64,000 nt of DNA from Lachnospira eligens (GCF_009680455.1 NZ_WKRD01000004.1:186001-250000), one strand, 5' to 3'. Positions 46,925 to 56,824 are shown, counted from the stretch's first letter. Notes: a model not told the origin generated them from the sequence alone. Numbers and translations: made by a program.

Positions 46925-48544
46925 ATGGAGAAATATATTGGAAAATCAGTATATAAGGGTACTGCCATCGGACCAGTTAATGTTCTAAAGAAAAGTGAAA
47001 GTCTGATTAAGCGTGTACATGTTGAGAATGTTGATGAAGAATTAAAGCGTCTGGACAAAGCTAAAGAAAAGACGCTTCAACAGCTTGCCAGGCTGTATGA
47101 TAAAGCATTAAAGGAGGTTGGTAAAGTTAATGCAGAGATATTTGAAGTGCATCAGATAATGCTTGAAGATGAAGATTATCAGGATGCCATTCATAATATG
47201 ATATGCAATGAGAATGTTAATGCAGAATATGCGGTGTCAATAACAGGAGATAATTTTGCTGACATGTTTGCTAATATGGATGACGATTACATGAGGGCAC
47301 GTTCAGCGGATGTAAAGGATATATCTAATCGTCTGGTGAGCAATTTGAGCGGTGAAGAGCAGCCTGACTGGGAAAACACAGAGCCATCAATTATTGTGGC
47401 AGATGATTTGACACCGAGTGAAACTGTACAGATGGATAAGAATAAGATTTTAGCATTTGTGCTCGTACATGGTTCGGCTAATTCCCATACAGCAATTCTT
47501 GCAAGAATGATGAATATTCCAGCATTAATTGGTGTACCAATTGAGTTAGAATCCTTACCCAATGGAGTTAATGCAATTGTAGATGGTCAGAATGGAATTT
47601 TCTACCTGAATCCGGATGAGAATCAGATAGCACAGGCTAAGGAAGCCCAGCAGAAGGAACAGGAACAGAAAAAGCTGCTTGCTAATTATAAAGGAAGAGA
47701 GTCAGTCACAAAGAGTGGCAGAAAGATTAACCTTTATGCGAACATTGGAAATGTATCTGATGTTGCTTATGTATTAGAAAATGATGCTGAAGGAATAGGA
47801 TTATTCAGAAGTGAGTTTCTGTATCTTGGAAGAGATGAACTTCCGGACGAAACAGAACAGTTTAATGCATATCGTCAGGTATTACAGATGATGGCTGATA
47901 AAAAAGTAGTTATTCGTACACTTGATATTGGAGCAGATAAAAAAGCAGATTATCTTGGTCTTGGCAAGGAGGATAATCCTGCGCTGGGTTATCGTGCCAT
48001 AAGAATATGTCTGGAACAGCCGGATATATTCAAAACACAGTTGAGAGCATTATTAAGAGCTGCTAAATATGGTAATTTATCTATAATGTATCCAATGATT
48101 ATTTCTGTAGAAGAAGTTGTAAGTATTAAGAAGATTGTTGCTGAGGTGGCAGAGGAACTGGAGAATGAGAATATTCCATATGAGATTCCAGAGCAGGGAA
48201 TTATGATAGAGACACCGGCGGCAGTTATGCTAAGTGAGGAACTTGCAGAGCTTGTAGATTTCTTTAGTATAGGTACTAATGACCTTACACAGTATACACT
48301 TGCAATTGACAGGCAGAATAACAGATTAGACAGATTTTATAATCCGCATCACGAGGCAGTTCTCAGGATGATTGAGATGACCGTACAGGGTGCACATAAG
48401 CATGGTAAATGGGTAGGAATCTGTGGAGAACTTGGAGCAGATACTACTCTTACAGAGAGATTTATTAAGATGGGTATAGATGAGCTTAGTGTATCGCCAT
48501 CAATGGTACTTGGTGTTCGTAGCAGAATATGTGAAATGGAGTGA
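46925..48544 (+). CDS. ptsI: PTS enzyme I (phosphoenolpyruvate-protein phosphotransferase)
   Basis: First phosphotransfer step of the PTS, moving phosphate from PEP to HPr. The phospho-histidine (about H188) lies in GSANSHTAILARMMNIPALI. The PEP-binding barrel has GLFRSEFLYLGRDELP and SIGTNDLTQYTLAIDR, and ends in GICGELGADTTLTERFIKMG. At 539 residues it is at the shorter end of normal. HPr is not in the window. It leads a nag operon and is followed by nagB after 6 bases. Confidence 0.96.
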   Translation: MEKYIGKSVYKGTAIGPVNVLKKSESLIKRVHVENVDEELKRLDKAKEKTLQQLARLYDKALKEVGKVNAEIFEVHQIMLEDEDYQDAIHNMICNENVNAEYAVSITGDNFADMFANMDDDYMRARSADVKDISNRLVSNLSGEEQPDWENTEPSIIVADDLTPSETVQMDKNKILAFVLVHGSANSHTAILARMMNIPALIGVPIELESLPNGVNAIVDGQNGIFYLNPDENQIAQAKEAQQKEQEQKKLLANYKGRESVTKSGRKINLYANIGNVSDVAYVLENDAEGIGLFRSEFLYLGRDELPDETEQFNAYRQVLQMMADKKVVIRTLDIGADKKADYLGLGKEDNPALGYRAIRICLEQPDIFKTQLRALLRAAKYGNLSIMYPMIISVEEVVSIKKIVAEVAEELENENIPYEIPEQGIMIETPAAVMLSEELAELVDFFSIGTNDLTQYTLAIDRQNNRLDRFYNPHHEAVLRMIEMTVQGAHKHGKWVGICGELGADTTLTERFIKMGIDELSVSPSMVLGVRSRICEME

Positions 48545-48550
48545 TAAGTG

Positions 48551-49279
48551 ATGAAAATATACAAAGCAAAAGATTATGCTGATATGAGTAGAAAGGCAGC
48601 TAATATTATATCAGCACAGATTATTATGAAGCCGGAATGTGTACTTGGACTTGCGACTGGTTCAACGCCAGTTGGGTTATATAAGCAGTTAGTAGAATGG
48701 TATAAAAAAGGTGACTTGGATTTTTCAGCAGTTAAGACTGTTAATCTTGATGAGTATAAGGGACTCAGTCAGGACAATGATCAGAGTTATTATTATTTTA
48801 TGCATAAGAATTTATTTGATAATGTGAATATATCAGTTGAGAATACTCATATTCCTAATGGAATGGAGCAGGATTCAGAAAAAGAATGTAACAGATATTC
48901 TGAACTGATTAAGTCTCTTGGAGGTATTGATTTACAACTTCTAGGAATAGGCCATAATGGACACATAGGATTTAATGAACCATCAGATTCATTTGAAAAA
49001 CAGGTTCATTGTGTTGATTTAACAGAATCTACAATAGAAGCTAACAAGAGATTTTTTGAATCAGCAGAAGACGTTCCAAGACAGGCATACACAATGGGAA
49101 TCAAGACAATAATGCAGGCAAAGAAGATTCTGGTTATTGCAAGTGGGGAAGATAAAGCACAGATTGTGAAAGAAGCCTTTTTTGGACATATTACACCATA
49201 TGTTCCTGCATCAGTTCTGCAGCTGCATAATGATGTAACACTGGTAGCAGATGAAGCAGCTCTTAGTAAGATTTACTAA
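48551..49279 (+). CDS. nagB: Glucosamine-6-phosphate deaminase
   Basis: Converts GlcN6P to fructose-6-phosphate and ammonia. Motifs GLATGSTPVGLYKQL, NLDEYKGL and LGIGHNGHIGFNEP are intact. At 242 residues it is the short Bacillus-type form. ATG 48551 is used, not the overlapping GTG at 48548; a GGAG lies at the end of ptsI. Confidence 0.96.
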   Translation: MKIYKAKDYADMSRKAANIISAQIIMKPECVLGLATGSTPVGLYKQLVEWYKKGDLDFSAVKTVNLDEYKGLSQDNDQSYYYFMHKNLFDNVNISVENTHIPNGMEQDSEKECNRYSELIKSLGGIDLQLLGIGHNGHIGFNEPSDSFEKQVHCVDLTESTIEANKRFFESAEDVPRQAYTMGIKTIMQAKKILVIASGEDKAQIVKEAFFGHITPYVPASVLQLHNDVTLVADEAALSKIY

Positions 49280-49315
49280 AGCTTATTAACTTGGTGGATA
49301 GAAGGTTGAGAAGAT

Positions 49316-50449
49316 ATGATTATAAAGAATGCTGATGTTTATACACAGGATAATGTATTTGTTAAGGGAGATGTCGTTGTAGATAACGGTACATTCACCA
49401 AAGTGCTGGATATACATAATTATGTTGGCGATGAAGTTGTAGATGCTACAGGACTTAAGATGATTCCAGGACTTGTTGACATTCATTTTCATGGATGCAA
49501 GGGCGCAGATATGTGTGATGGAACTAAAGAGGCACTTGATATAATTTCGCGGTATGAGGCTTCTGTCGGAGTGACGAGTATATGTCCGGCAACCATGACG
49601 ATAGCTAAGGAAGAACTTGTTGAAGTTATGAAGAATGCCGGAGAGTATTCATATAATGGTGGAGCCCATCTGGTAGGAATTAATATGGAGGGACCTTTTA
49701 TAAGTCCACAAAAAAAGGGTGCACAGGCAGCAGAGAATATTATGCATTGTAATTATGAGTATTTCTGTGAACTCCAGAAAGCTGCACATGATTTAATAAA
49801 GATTGTTGATATTGCACCAGAAGAGCCGGGTGCGATGGATTTCATAGATAAAGTAAAAGATAATGTTGTGGTGTCGATTGCTCATACAGCAGCGGATTAT
49901 GATACTGCGATGGAGGCAATTCAACATGGTGCAACTCATGCAACACATTTATACAATGCAATGCCCCCTATGAATCATAGAAAGCCTGGTGTTATAGGTG
50001 CAATAAGAGATTCATATCAATGTCATGCAGAACTGATATGTGATGGAGTTCATATTCATCCATCAGTAATACGGGCAACATTTGCTATGTTGGGTGCGGG
50101 ACGCATAATACTAATCAGTGACAGCATGAGAGCAACAGGATTAGAGGATGGCGAATATACTCTTGGAGGACAGCCTGTAGTGGTAAAAGGTAATCTGGCA
50201 ACATTACATGATGGAACAATTGCCGGATCAGCAACTAATTTAATGGATTGTCTTCGATATGTCGTTAAAAAAGCAGGGATTTCATTAGAAACAGCTGTTA
50301 TGTGTGCAACAGAGAATCCGGCAAAGGAAATTGGTATATATGATAAAGTCGGAAGTATTTCTGTAGGAAAACAAGCAGATTTCGTGCTTATTGATGAGGA
50401 ATTGAATATTAAGAGAGTATATATTGATGGAAAGGAGATAATATGCTAG
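49316..50449 (+). CDS. nagA: N-acetylglucosamine-6-phosphate deacetylase
   Basis: Amidohydrolase-fold enzyme. Metal and substrate motifs: VDIHFHGCKGADM, INMEGPFISPQKKGAQ, SIAHTAADYD, ATHLYNAMPPMNHRKPG, CDGVHIHP and the catalytic aspartate in LISDSMRATG. The length is 377 residues. Its product is the substrate of nagB. It overlaps the next gene by seven bases. Confidence 0.96.
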   Translation: MIIKNADVYTQDNVFVKGDVVVDNGTFTKVLDIHNYVGDEVVDATGLKMIPGLVDIHFHGCKGADMCDGTKEALDIISRYEASVGVTSICPATMTIAKEELVEVMKNAGEYSYNGGAHLVGINMEGPFISPQKKGAQAAENIMHCNYEYFCELQKAAHDLIKIVDIAPEEPGAMDFIDKVKDNVVVSIAHTAADYDTAMEAIQHGATHATHLYNAMPPMNHRKPGVIGAIRDSYQCHAELICDGVHIHPSVIRATFAMLGAGRIILISDSMRATGLEDGEYTLGGQPVVVKGNLATLHDGTIAGSATNLMDCLRYVVKKAGISLETAVMCATENPAKEIGIYDKVGSISVGKQADFVLIDEELNIKRVYIDGKEIIC

Positions 50450-50922
50450 GTTTTTTCAAAGGAAAGTCAAAGGATAATATTATTTATTCTCCATGTAAAG
50501 GAAAAGTGGTGCCAATTACTGAAGTTTCAGATCCAACATTTTCAGAAAAGGTTCTTGGAGATGGATTTGCAGTAATCCCTTCTGAAGGAAAGATATATGC
50601 TCCGGCAGATGGTGAGATTTCAATGGTGTTTGATACTCTTCATGCTGTGACAATGACAACCAGTCAGGGAACAGAATTACTGATACATATTGGGCTGGAT
50701 ACGGTAACGCTCAAGGGAGAACCATTTATTTCACATGTTTCAGGTGGTCAGCAGGTAAAAAAGGGTGATTTACTTTTAGAGGCTGATCTTGAAAAAATAA
50801 AGTCGGCAGGATTGGATACGATTACACCAGTCCTTATATGCAATACCGACGATTATAATAAAATTAATCTAATAAAGGAGGGTGAGGTATCTATTGATGA
50901 TGAAGTTCTGAAAATATCATAA
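50443..50922 (+). CDS. PTS glucose-type EIIA protein
   Basis: A stand-alone EIIA of the Crr fold. The phospho-histidine is in ELLIHIGLDTVTLKG, and the first histidine-bearing strand is near FDTLHAVTM. At 159 residues it is the full single domain. It lies between nagA and nagE and presumably phosphorylates the EIIB domain of that permease. It could also act as a regulatory EIIA for other sugars. Confidence 0.92.
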   Translation: MLGFFKGKSKDNIIYSPCKGKVVPITEVSDPTFSEKVLGDGFAVIPSEGKIYAPADGEISMVFDTLHAVTMTTSQGTELLIHIGLDTVTLKGEPFISHVSGGQQVKKGDLLLEADLEKIKSAGLDTITPVLICNTDDYNKINLIKEGEVSIDDEVLKIS

Positions 50923-50993
50923 TTACTCAGGATTTCACAATGCGCGTGATTGGGATAACCCCGATTAATAATGATTTAAAGGAGGAGAAAAGT

Positions 50994-52463
50994 ATGAAAT
51001 TTCTTCAAAAACTGGGAAAAGCGTTAATGCTTCCTGTGGCAGTACTGCCTATATGTGGTATCCTTATGGGTATCGGTTATATGCTGTGTCCAGAAGCTAT
51101 TCAGGGTGGAGATATTCAGGGCGCAGCTGATATGATTGGTCTGTTTCTTGTAAAAGCTGGTGGAGCTTTAATTGATAACATGGCAATCCTTTTTGTAATT
51201 GGTGTCGGTGTAGGTATGTCAGATAAAAATGATGGTACCGGAGGAATTGCGGCACTTGCTTCGTGGCTTATGATGACAACACTTCTTTCTACAAAGTTTG
51301 TTACAGTAATTATACCTTCTATAGCAGACAGTGCAACTAAAACTCTTGCATTTAACAAGATTGAGAATCCATTTATTGGTATTCTTGCTGGTATAATCGG
51401 TGCTATGTGTTATAACAAGTTTAAAGATACAAAATTACCAAACTGGTTATCTTTCTTTAGTGGAAAACGATGCGTAGCAATTGTTTCAGGAGTAGTATCA
51501 ATTCTTGTATCTGTTGTGTTATTATTTGTATGGCCATTACTGTTCAGCGCATTAGTAAGCGTTGGTAAGGCAATTGTAAAGCTTGATATTGTTGGTGCAG
51601 GTATCTATGCATTCTTGAACAGATTGTTAATTCCTACCGGATTACATCATGCGTTGAACAACGTATTCTGGTTTGATACTATCGGACTTGGAGATTTACA
51701 GCACTTCTGGGCAGGACAAACATCAAGTGATGTTTCATGGAGTCTTGGAATGTATATGTCAGGCTTCTTCCCATGTATGATGTTTGGTGTTCCTGGTGCA
51801 GCTTTAGCTATGATTAAATGTGCAAAGCCAGCTAAGAAAAAAGTAGCTATAGGACTTGTTGCTTCTGCAGCATTATGTGCATTTATCTGTGGTGTTACAG
51901 AACCATTTGAATTTGGTTTCATGTTCCTTGCTCCTGGACTCTATGTTATCTATGCACTTCTTTATGGTATATTTACAATGATTACAGTTGCATTAGGCTT
52001 CAGAGCAGGATTTAGTTTCTCAGCAGGTGCTACTGACCTGTTATTCTCATCATCTCTTCCGGCAGCACAGAAGACATGGTTGATAATTCCTCTTGGTATA
52101 GCAGCATTCTTCGTATTCTATTTTGTATTCTTATTTGCCATTAAGAAATGGGATTTAAAGACTCCTGGCAGAGAAGATGATGATATAGAAGCAGAAAAGA
52201 AAGTTGAACTTGCAAGTGACGATTATACAGCAATTGCAAAGACAATTCTTGAAGGCTGTGGCGGAAAAGAGAATATTGCAAGCATAGATAATTGTATTAC
52301 AAGACTGAGACTTGAAGTAAAGGATATTACACTTGTTAATGATAAGGTTATTAAATCAGCTGGTGTTGCTGGTGTTATGAAACCTGGAAAGACATCTGTA
52401 CAGGTTATTATAGGAACTAAGGTACAGTTTGTTGCGGATGCATTTTCTAAGCTTTGTGAATAA
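50994..52463 (+). CDS. nagE: PTS N-acetylglucosamine-type EIICB permease
   Basis: An N-terminal EIIC domain with about ten helices (LMLPVAVLPICGILMGIGYM at the start; the conserved LLIPTGLHHALNNVFWF and GVTEPFEFGFMFLAP) and a C-terminal EIIB with the phospho-cysteine in IDNCITRLRLEV. No fused EIIA; the separate EIIA gene upstream supplies it. The start MKFLQKLGKAL is set by AAAGGAGGAG just upstream; the frame is open from 50940. It has about 489 residues. Specificity for GlcNAc comes from the neighbouring nagA and nagB. Confidence 0.93.
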   Translation: MKFLQKLGKALMLPVAVLPICGILMGIGYMLCPEAIQGGDIQGAADMIGLFLVKAGGALIDNMAILFVIGVGVGMSDKNDGTGGIAALASWLMMTTLLSTKFVTVIIPSIADSATKTLAFNKIENPFIGILAGIIGAMCYNKFKDTKLPNWLSFFSGKRCVAIVSGVVSILVSVVLLFVWPLLFSALVSVGKAIVKLDIVGAGIYAFLNRLLIPTGLHHALNNVFWFDTIGLGDLQHFWAGQTSSDVSWSLGMYMSGFFPCMMFGVPGAALAMIKCAKPAKKKVAIGLVASAALCAFICGVTEPFEFGFMFLAPGLYVIYALLYGIFTMITVALGFRAGFSFSAGATDLLFSSSLPAAQKTWLIIPLGIAAFFVFYFVFLFAIKKWDLKTPGREDDDIEAEKKVELASDDYTAIAKTILEGCGGKENIASIDNCITRLRLEVKDITLVNDKVIKSAGVAGVMKPGKTSVQVIIGTKVQFVADAFSKLCE

Positions 52464-52492
52464 TTAAAATGTAAAAATAAAGATAATATAAA

Positions 52493-52534
52493 AATCCCCG
52501 GTAAGACTGTCAGAACAGCAGCTTATCGGGGATT
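52493..52534. terminator. Bidirectional terminator after the nag operon
   Basis: A 13-bp stem with one G-T pair (52493-52505 with 52522-52534), flanked by AAAA and TT-rich sequence, lies between convergent genes. Confidence 0.75.
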
Positions 52535-52544
52535 ATTTCATGTG

Positions 52545-53573
52545 TTACTTTACCATGCTTAAAAATTCTTCATCAGATATCTTAGAATTCATTACAGCAT
52601 TCTTAATTGCAGCGGACATAACGCGGGCAGCAAGTGTTCCTGCGAAGTTGATATCAACACGTACAGCTTCGTTGCCGCCTCGTTTTGCAGTGCTTGCAGC
52701 ATATATTGTATCTCCGTCTGCCATTGTGCCGACTGGATTAATGCAGCGTGCATACGCATTTCTTGCCATAGATGCAATCTTGTTAAGTTCAGCCTTGTTA
52801 AATGCAGCGTTGGTTATAATCGCACCGATTGTTGTGTTGCCTGTGAACATATCGCGAGGTGCCATGAACTGATAGAGTGCTTCTTCACAGCTTATATACT
52901 CTGTTCTGTCAGCGTTCTTAAGTCCGGCAAGCTTTTTACCGGTTTCATAATCTGATATATCTCCAAGTGCATTTACAACAACAATTGCTGTCATTATAAA
53001 TGTGCCAGCTTTCACTGAATATATTCCAAGTCCTGACTTTTCAGCCTGCTTCATTCCCATAATCTTGCCGACAGTCGCACCTGTTCCGGCACCGATACAG
53101 CCCTGAATGGGTTCGCTGCTATCCGAATTGGCAGCGGTGGAAGCATCAGTATTGACAACACCGGCCTTCATAAGTGCCTGAATGCAGGCCTCATATCCCA
53201 TAGTACTGTCTGGGCGTACTTTAGAGCTTCCATATCCAAGATCAAATATGCATGACTGGCATACAAGCGGAACAAGTGAAACGCCTGTGTTATATCCTAT
53301 ACCATGTTCTTCAAGACATGTCATAACTCCGTCAGATGCGGCAAGACCGTATGCTGAACCGCCTGACAGCACGATGGCATTAATCGGATTGTCAGCAGTC
53401 ATAGGCATAGTAAGAGGTGTTTCTCTTGATGCCGGACCGCCACCGCTAATGTCACAGCCTGCTGTAGCTCCGTCTGGAAAATATATAACAGTTACACCAG
53501 TGCCAGCTTCCTTATTGGAAGCATGACCTAATCTAAAATCATTAATATCATTAACTGAAATCTCTGTAAACAA
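52545..53573 (-). CDS. P1-family (DmpA-like) N-terminal-nucleophile peptidase
   Basis: Self-cleaving aminopeptidase/amidase family. Typical opening DFRLGHASNKEAGTGVTVI, then CDISGGGPASRETPLT, LSGGSAYGLAASDGVM and the autoprocessing site in TGNTTIGAIITNAAFNKAEL. At 342 residues it is complete. Translation starts at a TTG (53573) with a strong GGAGG seven bases upstream and no ATG nearby, an unusual but well-supported start. The natural substrate is unknown. Confidence 0.88.
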   Translation of the reverse strand: MFTEISVNDINDFRLGHASNKEAGTGVTVIYFPDGATAGCDISGGGPASRETPLTMPMTADNPINAIVLSGGSAYGLAASDGVMTCLEEHGIGYNTGVSLVPLVCQSCIFDLGYGSSKVRPDSTMGYEACIQALMKAGVVNTDASTAANSDSSEPIQGCIGAGTGATVGKIMGMKQAEKSGLGIYSVKAGTFIMTAIVVVNALGDISDYETGKKLAGLKNADRTEYISCEEALYQFMAPRDMFTGNTTIGAIITNAAFNKAELNKIASMARNAYARCINPVGTMADGDTIYAASTAKRGGNEAVRVDINFAGTLAARVMSAAIKNAVMNSKISDEEFLSMVK

Positions 53574-53623
53574 AACTAATCCTCCGTTGATTAATGTCCG
53601 ATTTATTCAATCAAAGTGACTGA

Positions 53624-54262
53624 CTAATTCTGGTTAAGCTTAAGTGCAGCATATAATGCACGGGAAACCACACTAGCAACAATAAAGCAGATTCCTGCCT
53701 CAATAAGTCCCTGAACACCAACAAATAATACTACGAATATAAGTGGGTTCTTAGCTCCGAGTGCAGTAACGAAGGCCTGTACATAATCTGTATTATAGAA
53801 GAAGAGAACAAGTGAACTCATGAATAATAAAGTATTAAGTAAAGGACAGCAGAGGCTTGCTATATAATAAGAAAATTTCTTAACTCCATTAATACTGTGA
53901 AGTCCCTTGAATATAAGTCCTGTAAGGAAGCCTTCAAGAGTTCTTGTTACTACTGTTGTTACAAATGTACCAAATGGATTAATTCCGAGAAGAACAGTTC
54001 CCATTGCGCCTCCAACGAAGCACTGATAAAAGCTTGTAAGTCCGAATGTCAGACCACAGATTAAACCGCCGACAGGTCCTAAGATGATAGCACCTACAGC
54101 TACAGGAACAGTTAAAAGGGTGATAGAAAGTCCAGGGGTACGGATGTAGCCTAATGGGGTCAGTGACATAACGAGTATGACCGCAACCATAAGTGCCAGC
54201 TCCACCATGTACTTAGTGTTGAACTTCGTTGCAGAAGTTCGAGTTGCATTGATAGTATTCAT
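53624..54262 (-). CDS. ECF transporter S-component
   Basis: A six-helix integral membrane vitamin-binding subunit (TPLGYIRTPGLSITLLTVPV and GAIILGPVGGLICGLTFGL are the family hallmarks). It works with a shared EcfAA'T module not present here. The start MNTINATRTS is fixed by AAAGGAG just upstream; 30 earlier open codons overlap a structured leader. It has 212 residues. The vitamin is not known; the sequence does not carry recognisable BioY, ThiT or RibU features. Confidence 0.82.
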   Translation of the reverse strand: MNTINATRTSATKFNTKYMVELALMVAVILVMSLTPLGYIRTPGLSITLLTVPVAVGAIILGPVGGLICGLTFGLTSFYQCFVGGAMGTVLLGINPFGTFVTTVVTRTLEGFLTGLIFKGLHSINGVKKFSYYIASLCCPLLNTLLFMSSLVLFFYNTDYVQAFVTALGAKNPLIFVVLFVGVQGLIEAGICFIVASVVSRALYAALKLNQN

Positions 54263-54336
54263 ATTGTCTCCTTTGCGGAAAGGTATGCAGCCCTTCCGGC
54301 TTGTTAAGATACATCTCCGAAAAACGGATGACGTTC
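54263..54336 (-). promoter_or_regulatory. Structured leader of the ECF S-component with a hairpin over the ribosome site
   Basis: On the minus strand, a TCCG-T5-CGGA hairpin and a GCC-GGAAG-GGC hairpin are followed by CCTTT-CCGC-AAAGG (54270-54283), whose right arm covers the AAAGGAG ribosome site. This could switch translation. It does not match any riboswitch consensus that I can recall in full. Confidence 0.45.
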
Positions 54337-54342
54337 GCGCGT

Positions 54343-54371
54343 ATAATAACATATATATTGTTATTATTCAA
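54343..54371 (-). promoter_or_regulatory. Promoter of the ECF S-component gene
   Basis: On the minus strand, TTGAAT (54371-54366) and TATTAT (54348-54343) with a 17-base spacer lie directly before the structured leader. Confidence 0.6.
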
Positions 54372-54512
54372 ACATTCTTTATAAATTATTTATAAAAATA
54401 CATTTGACATTAATTTACTATGATGAAAATCGGTGTTAATATAAGAAACGCTTATTTATTATTGAAAGCAGATTTTTTGAAAATATTTATTAATAAAGAT
54501 GGGAGAGTGTTT

Positions 54513-56819
54513 ATGAGCAGAATTATTAAAAATGTGCTGCCATACTGGAAGTCGATAGTGCTGGTATTTGCACTGCTTATTGTTCAGGCAGTGTGTGACT
54601 TGTCGCTTCCTGCGTATACTTCAGATATCATTGATACAGGTATACAGAATGGAGGCATAGAGCATACTGTGCCAGAAAAGATTACTAAGGAAGAATTTGA
54701 CACTGCGAAGCTTTTTATGACAGAGGAAGAAGCACAGCTGTGGGAACAGTCGTATTCTTATAATGAAGATGATAATGTCTATGAATTAAGTGTCAAAGGT
54801 TCTAAGAACAAGACTGATTTAGACGACACACTTTTTACAGCACTTATAATTAACAACCAGATGTCTTCAGTGACTGAAAGTGCATTCAAGAGCCGTATGG
54901 CAGAGCAGATGCATGTAAGTGAAGAACAGCTTGCCAATGTTTCGGTAGAAGATATTGGAAAGTCTATGGGCGTTGAACTAACTACATTTACACAGATGAT
55001 GGAAGATTCGGATGGTAATGAGGTTGAAACTATATGTGTGGATATGAGACAGATAGTGAAGGCAATGTATAGTGCAGGGGCTATGAGTAAAGACGATATC
55101 CTTTCTATGCGAAGCGAATTCCAGAAGACTATTGATACCATGGGAAAGACTCTTGTTTCGTCTATGGGCGTTGCTTATGCAAAGAGCATGGATGCCAAGG
55201 CAGGAATGGACATGGATTTTATCCAGACTAAGTATCTGTGGGCAGCTGGTCTTAAGATGGTTGCCATGGCACTTCTTATGGCGGTTACTTCTGTATGTAT
55301 AGGCTTCCTTGCATCAAGAGTTGGTGCAGGCGTTGCAAGAGATATGAGAGGAAAACTGTATTCTAATGTCATGGGATTCTCTAATGCTGAGATGGACAAA
55401 TTCTCTACAGCATCACTTATCACAAGAACAACTAATGATGTACAGCAGGTTCAGATGGTTACGGTTATTATGCTGAGAATGATTCTGTATGCACCAATTC
55501 TTGGTGTTGGAGGAATTATAAAGGTTGTTGGAACGGGAGCCGGCATGGGCTGGGTTATAGTTATGGCTGTTGCGGTTATCATTGCATTTGTAATGCTTCT
55601 TATGGTAATTGCGATGCCTAAGTTCAAGCTTATGCAGAAGCTGGTAGATAATGTCAATCTTGTATCCAGAGAGATTCTTACAGGTCTTTCTGTAATAAGA
55701 GCCTTTGGAAGAGAGAAGAAGGAAGAGGAAAGATTTGATGAAGCTAATAAGAAGCTTACTAAGACAATGCTCTTTACTAACAGAACAATGACATTCATGA
55801 TGCCAAGCATGATGTTTATCATGAATGGTTTGTCAGTTCTTATCGTGTGGGTTGCCGCACACAGAATTGATGCCGGAGTTATGCAGGTAGGTTCTATGAC
55901 TGCATTTATAACATATTCGATGCTCATAGTTATGTCATTCCTTATGCTTACAATGATGTCTGTAATGCTTCCAAGAGCGATGGTTGCAGCTGACCGTATA
56001 GATGAAGTTATTAATACACATTCTTCAATAGAAGACTCTGAGAATCCTGAGACAATTGAGTCTGCAAAGGGTGTAGTTGAGTTTAATCATGTAAATTTCA
56101 TGTATCCGGGTGCTAAAGCGAACGCACTTGAGGATATTACATTTAAAGCAGAGCCGGGTAAGACTACAGCAATTATAGGAAGTACGGGCTGTGGAAAGTC
56201 AACGCTCGTTAATCTTATTCCAAGATTGTATGATGTTACAGGAGGAAGCATTACTATTGATGGTCATGATATAAGAAATATCTCTATGCATGACTTAAGA
56301 AGTGAGCTTGGTTACGTGCCTCAGAAGGGAATGCTTTTCTCTGGTACTATTGCAAGTAATTTAAGATTCGGTAATCCTGATGCAAGCGATGAAGATGTCG
56401 TTAAGGCAGCACAGATTGCACAGGCAACTGAGTTCATTGATAATAAGGCTGAGAAGTATGACAGTCCTATAGCACAGGGCGGTACTAATGTTTCAGGCGG
56501 TCAGAAGCAGAGACTTTCTATTGCCAGAGCAATAGCAAAGCACCCAAGAGTGTTTATATTTGATGACAGTTTTTCAGCACTTGATTTAAAAACTGACGCA
56601 ATTCTTCGTAAGGAGCTTGCTGCAAATGTGTCTGATGCCACTGTTATTATTGTAGCTCAGCGAATCAGCACAATCCTTCATGCAGATCAGATTCTTGTTA
56701 TGGATGATGGTAAGATTGTTGGCAAGGGAACGCATGAAGAACTTATGAAGACATGTGAGACATATCAGCAGATTGCAAGTTCACAGCTTTCTGCTAAAGA
56801 GCTTGGAAAGGAGGCCTAG
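54513..56819 (+). CDS. ABC exporter half-transporter with large extracytoplasmic insert and degenerate ATPase site
   Basis: A type IV ABC exporter subunit: TM1 at residues about 12-32, then an extracytoplasmic insertion of roughly 200 residues (Asp/Glu/Met-rich, helical) before TM2 (LWAAGLKMVAMALLMAVTSV). The NBD has Walker A GSTGCGKST, signature VSGGQKQRLS and Walker B VFIFDDSFSALD, where the catalytic Glu is Asp, typical of the degenerate site in heterodimers. The start MSRIIKN is set by GGGAGAG; the open frame before it is not used. It has 768 residues. It pairs with the next gene five bases away. Confidence 0.88.
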   Translation: MSRIIKNVLPYWKSIVLVFALLIVQAVCDLSLPAYTSDIIDTGIQNGGIEHTVPEKITKEEFDTAKLFMTEEEAQLWEQSYSYNEDDNVYELSVKGSKNKTDLDDTLFTALIINNQMSSVTESAFKSRMAEQMHVSEEQLANVSVEDIGKSMGVELTTFTQMMEDSDGNEVETICVDMRQIVKAMYSAGAMSKDDILSMRSEFQKTIDTMGKTLVSSMGVAYAKSMDAKAGMDMDFIQTKYLWAAGLKMVAMALLMAVTSVCIGFLASRVGAGVARDMRGKLYSNVMGFSNAEMDKFSTASLITRTTNDVQQVQMVTVIMLRMILYAPILGVGGIIKVVGTGAGMGWVIVMAVAVIIAFVMLLMVIAMPKFKLMQKLVDNVNLVSREILTGLSVIRAFGREKKEEERFDEANKKLTKTMLFTNRTMTFMMPSMMFIMNGLSVLIVWVAAHRIDAGVMQVGSMTAFITYSMLIVMSFLMLTMMSVMLPRAMVAADRIDEVINTHSSIEDSENPETIESAKGVVEFNHVNFMYPGAKANALEDITFKAEPGKTTAIIGSTGCGKSTLVNLIPRLYDVTGGSITIDGHDIRNISMHDLRSELGYVPQKGMLFSGTIASNLRFGNPDASDEDVVKAAQIAQATEFIDNKAEKYDSPIAQGGTNVSGGQKQRLSIARAIAKHPRVFIFDDSFSALDLKTDAILRKELAANVSDATVIIVAQRISTILHADQILVMDDGKIVGKGTHEELMKTCETYQQIASSQLSAKELGKEA

Positions 56820-56824
56820 TCAGT

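Noticed and set aside
54263..54336. preQ1-II riboswitch before the ECF S-component
   Set aside because: The 3' end looks similar (a CCGC then AAAGGAG), but the first loop cannot pair with the ribosome site as that class requires, and the S-component is not QueT-like.
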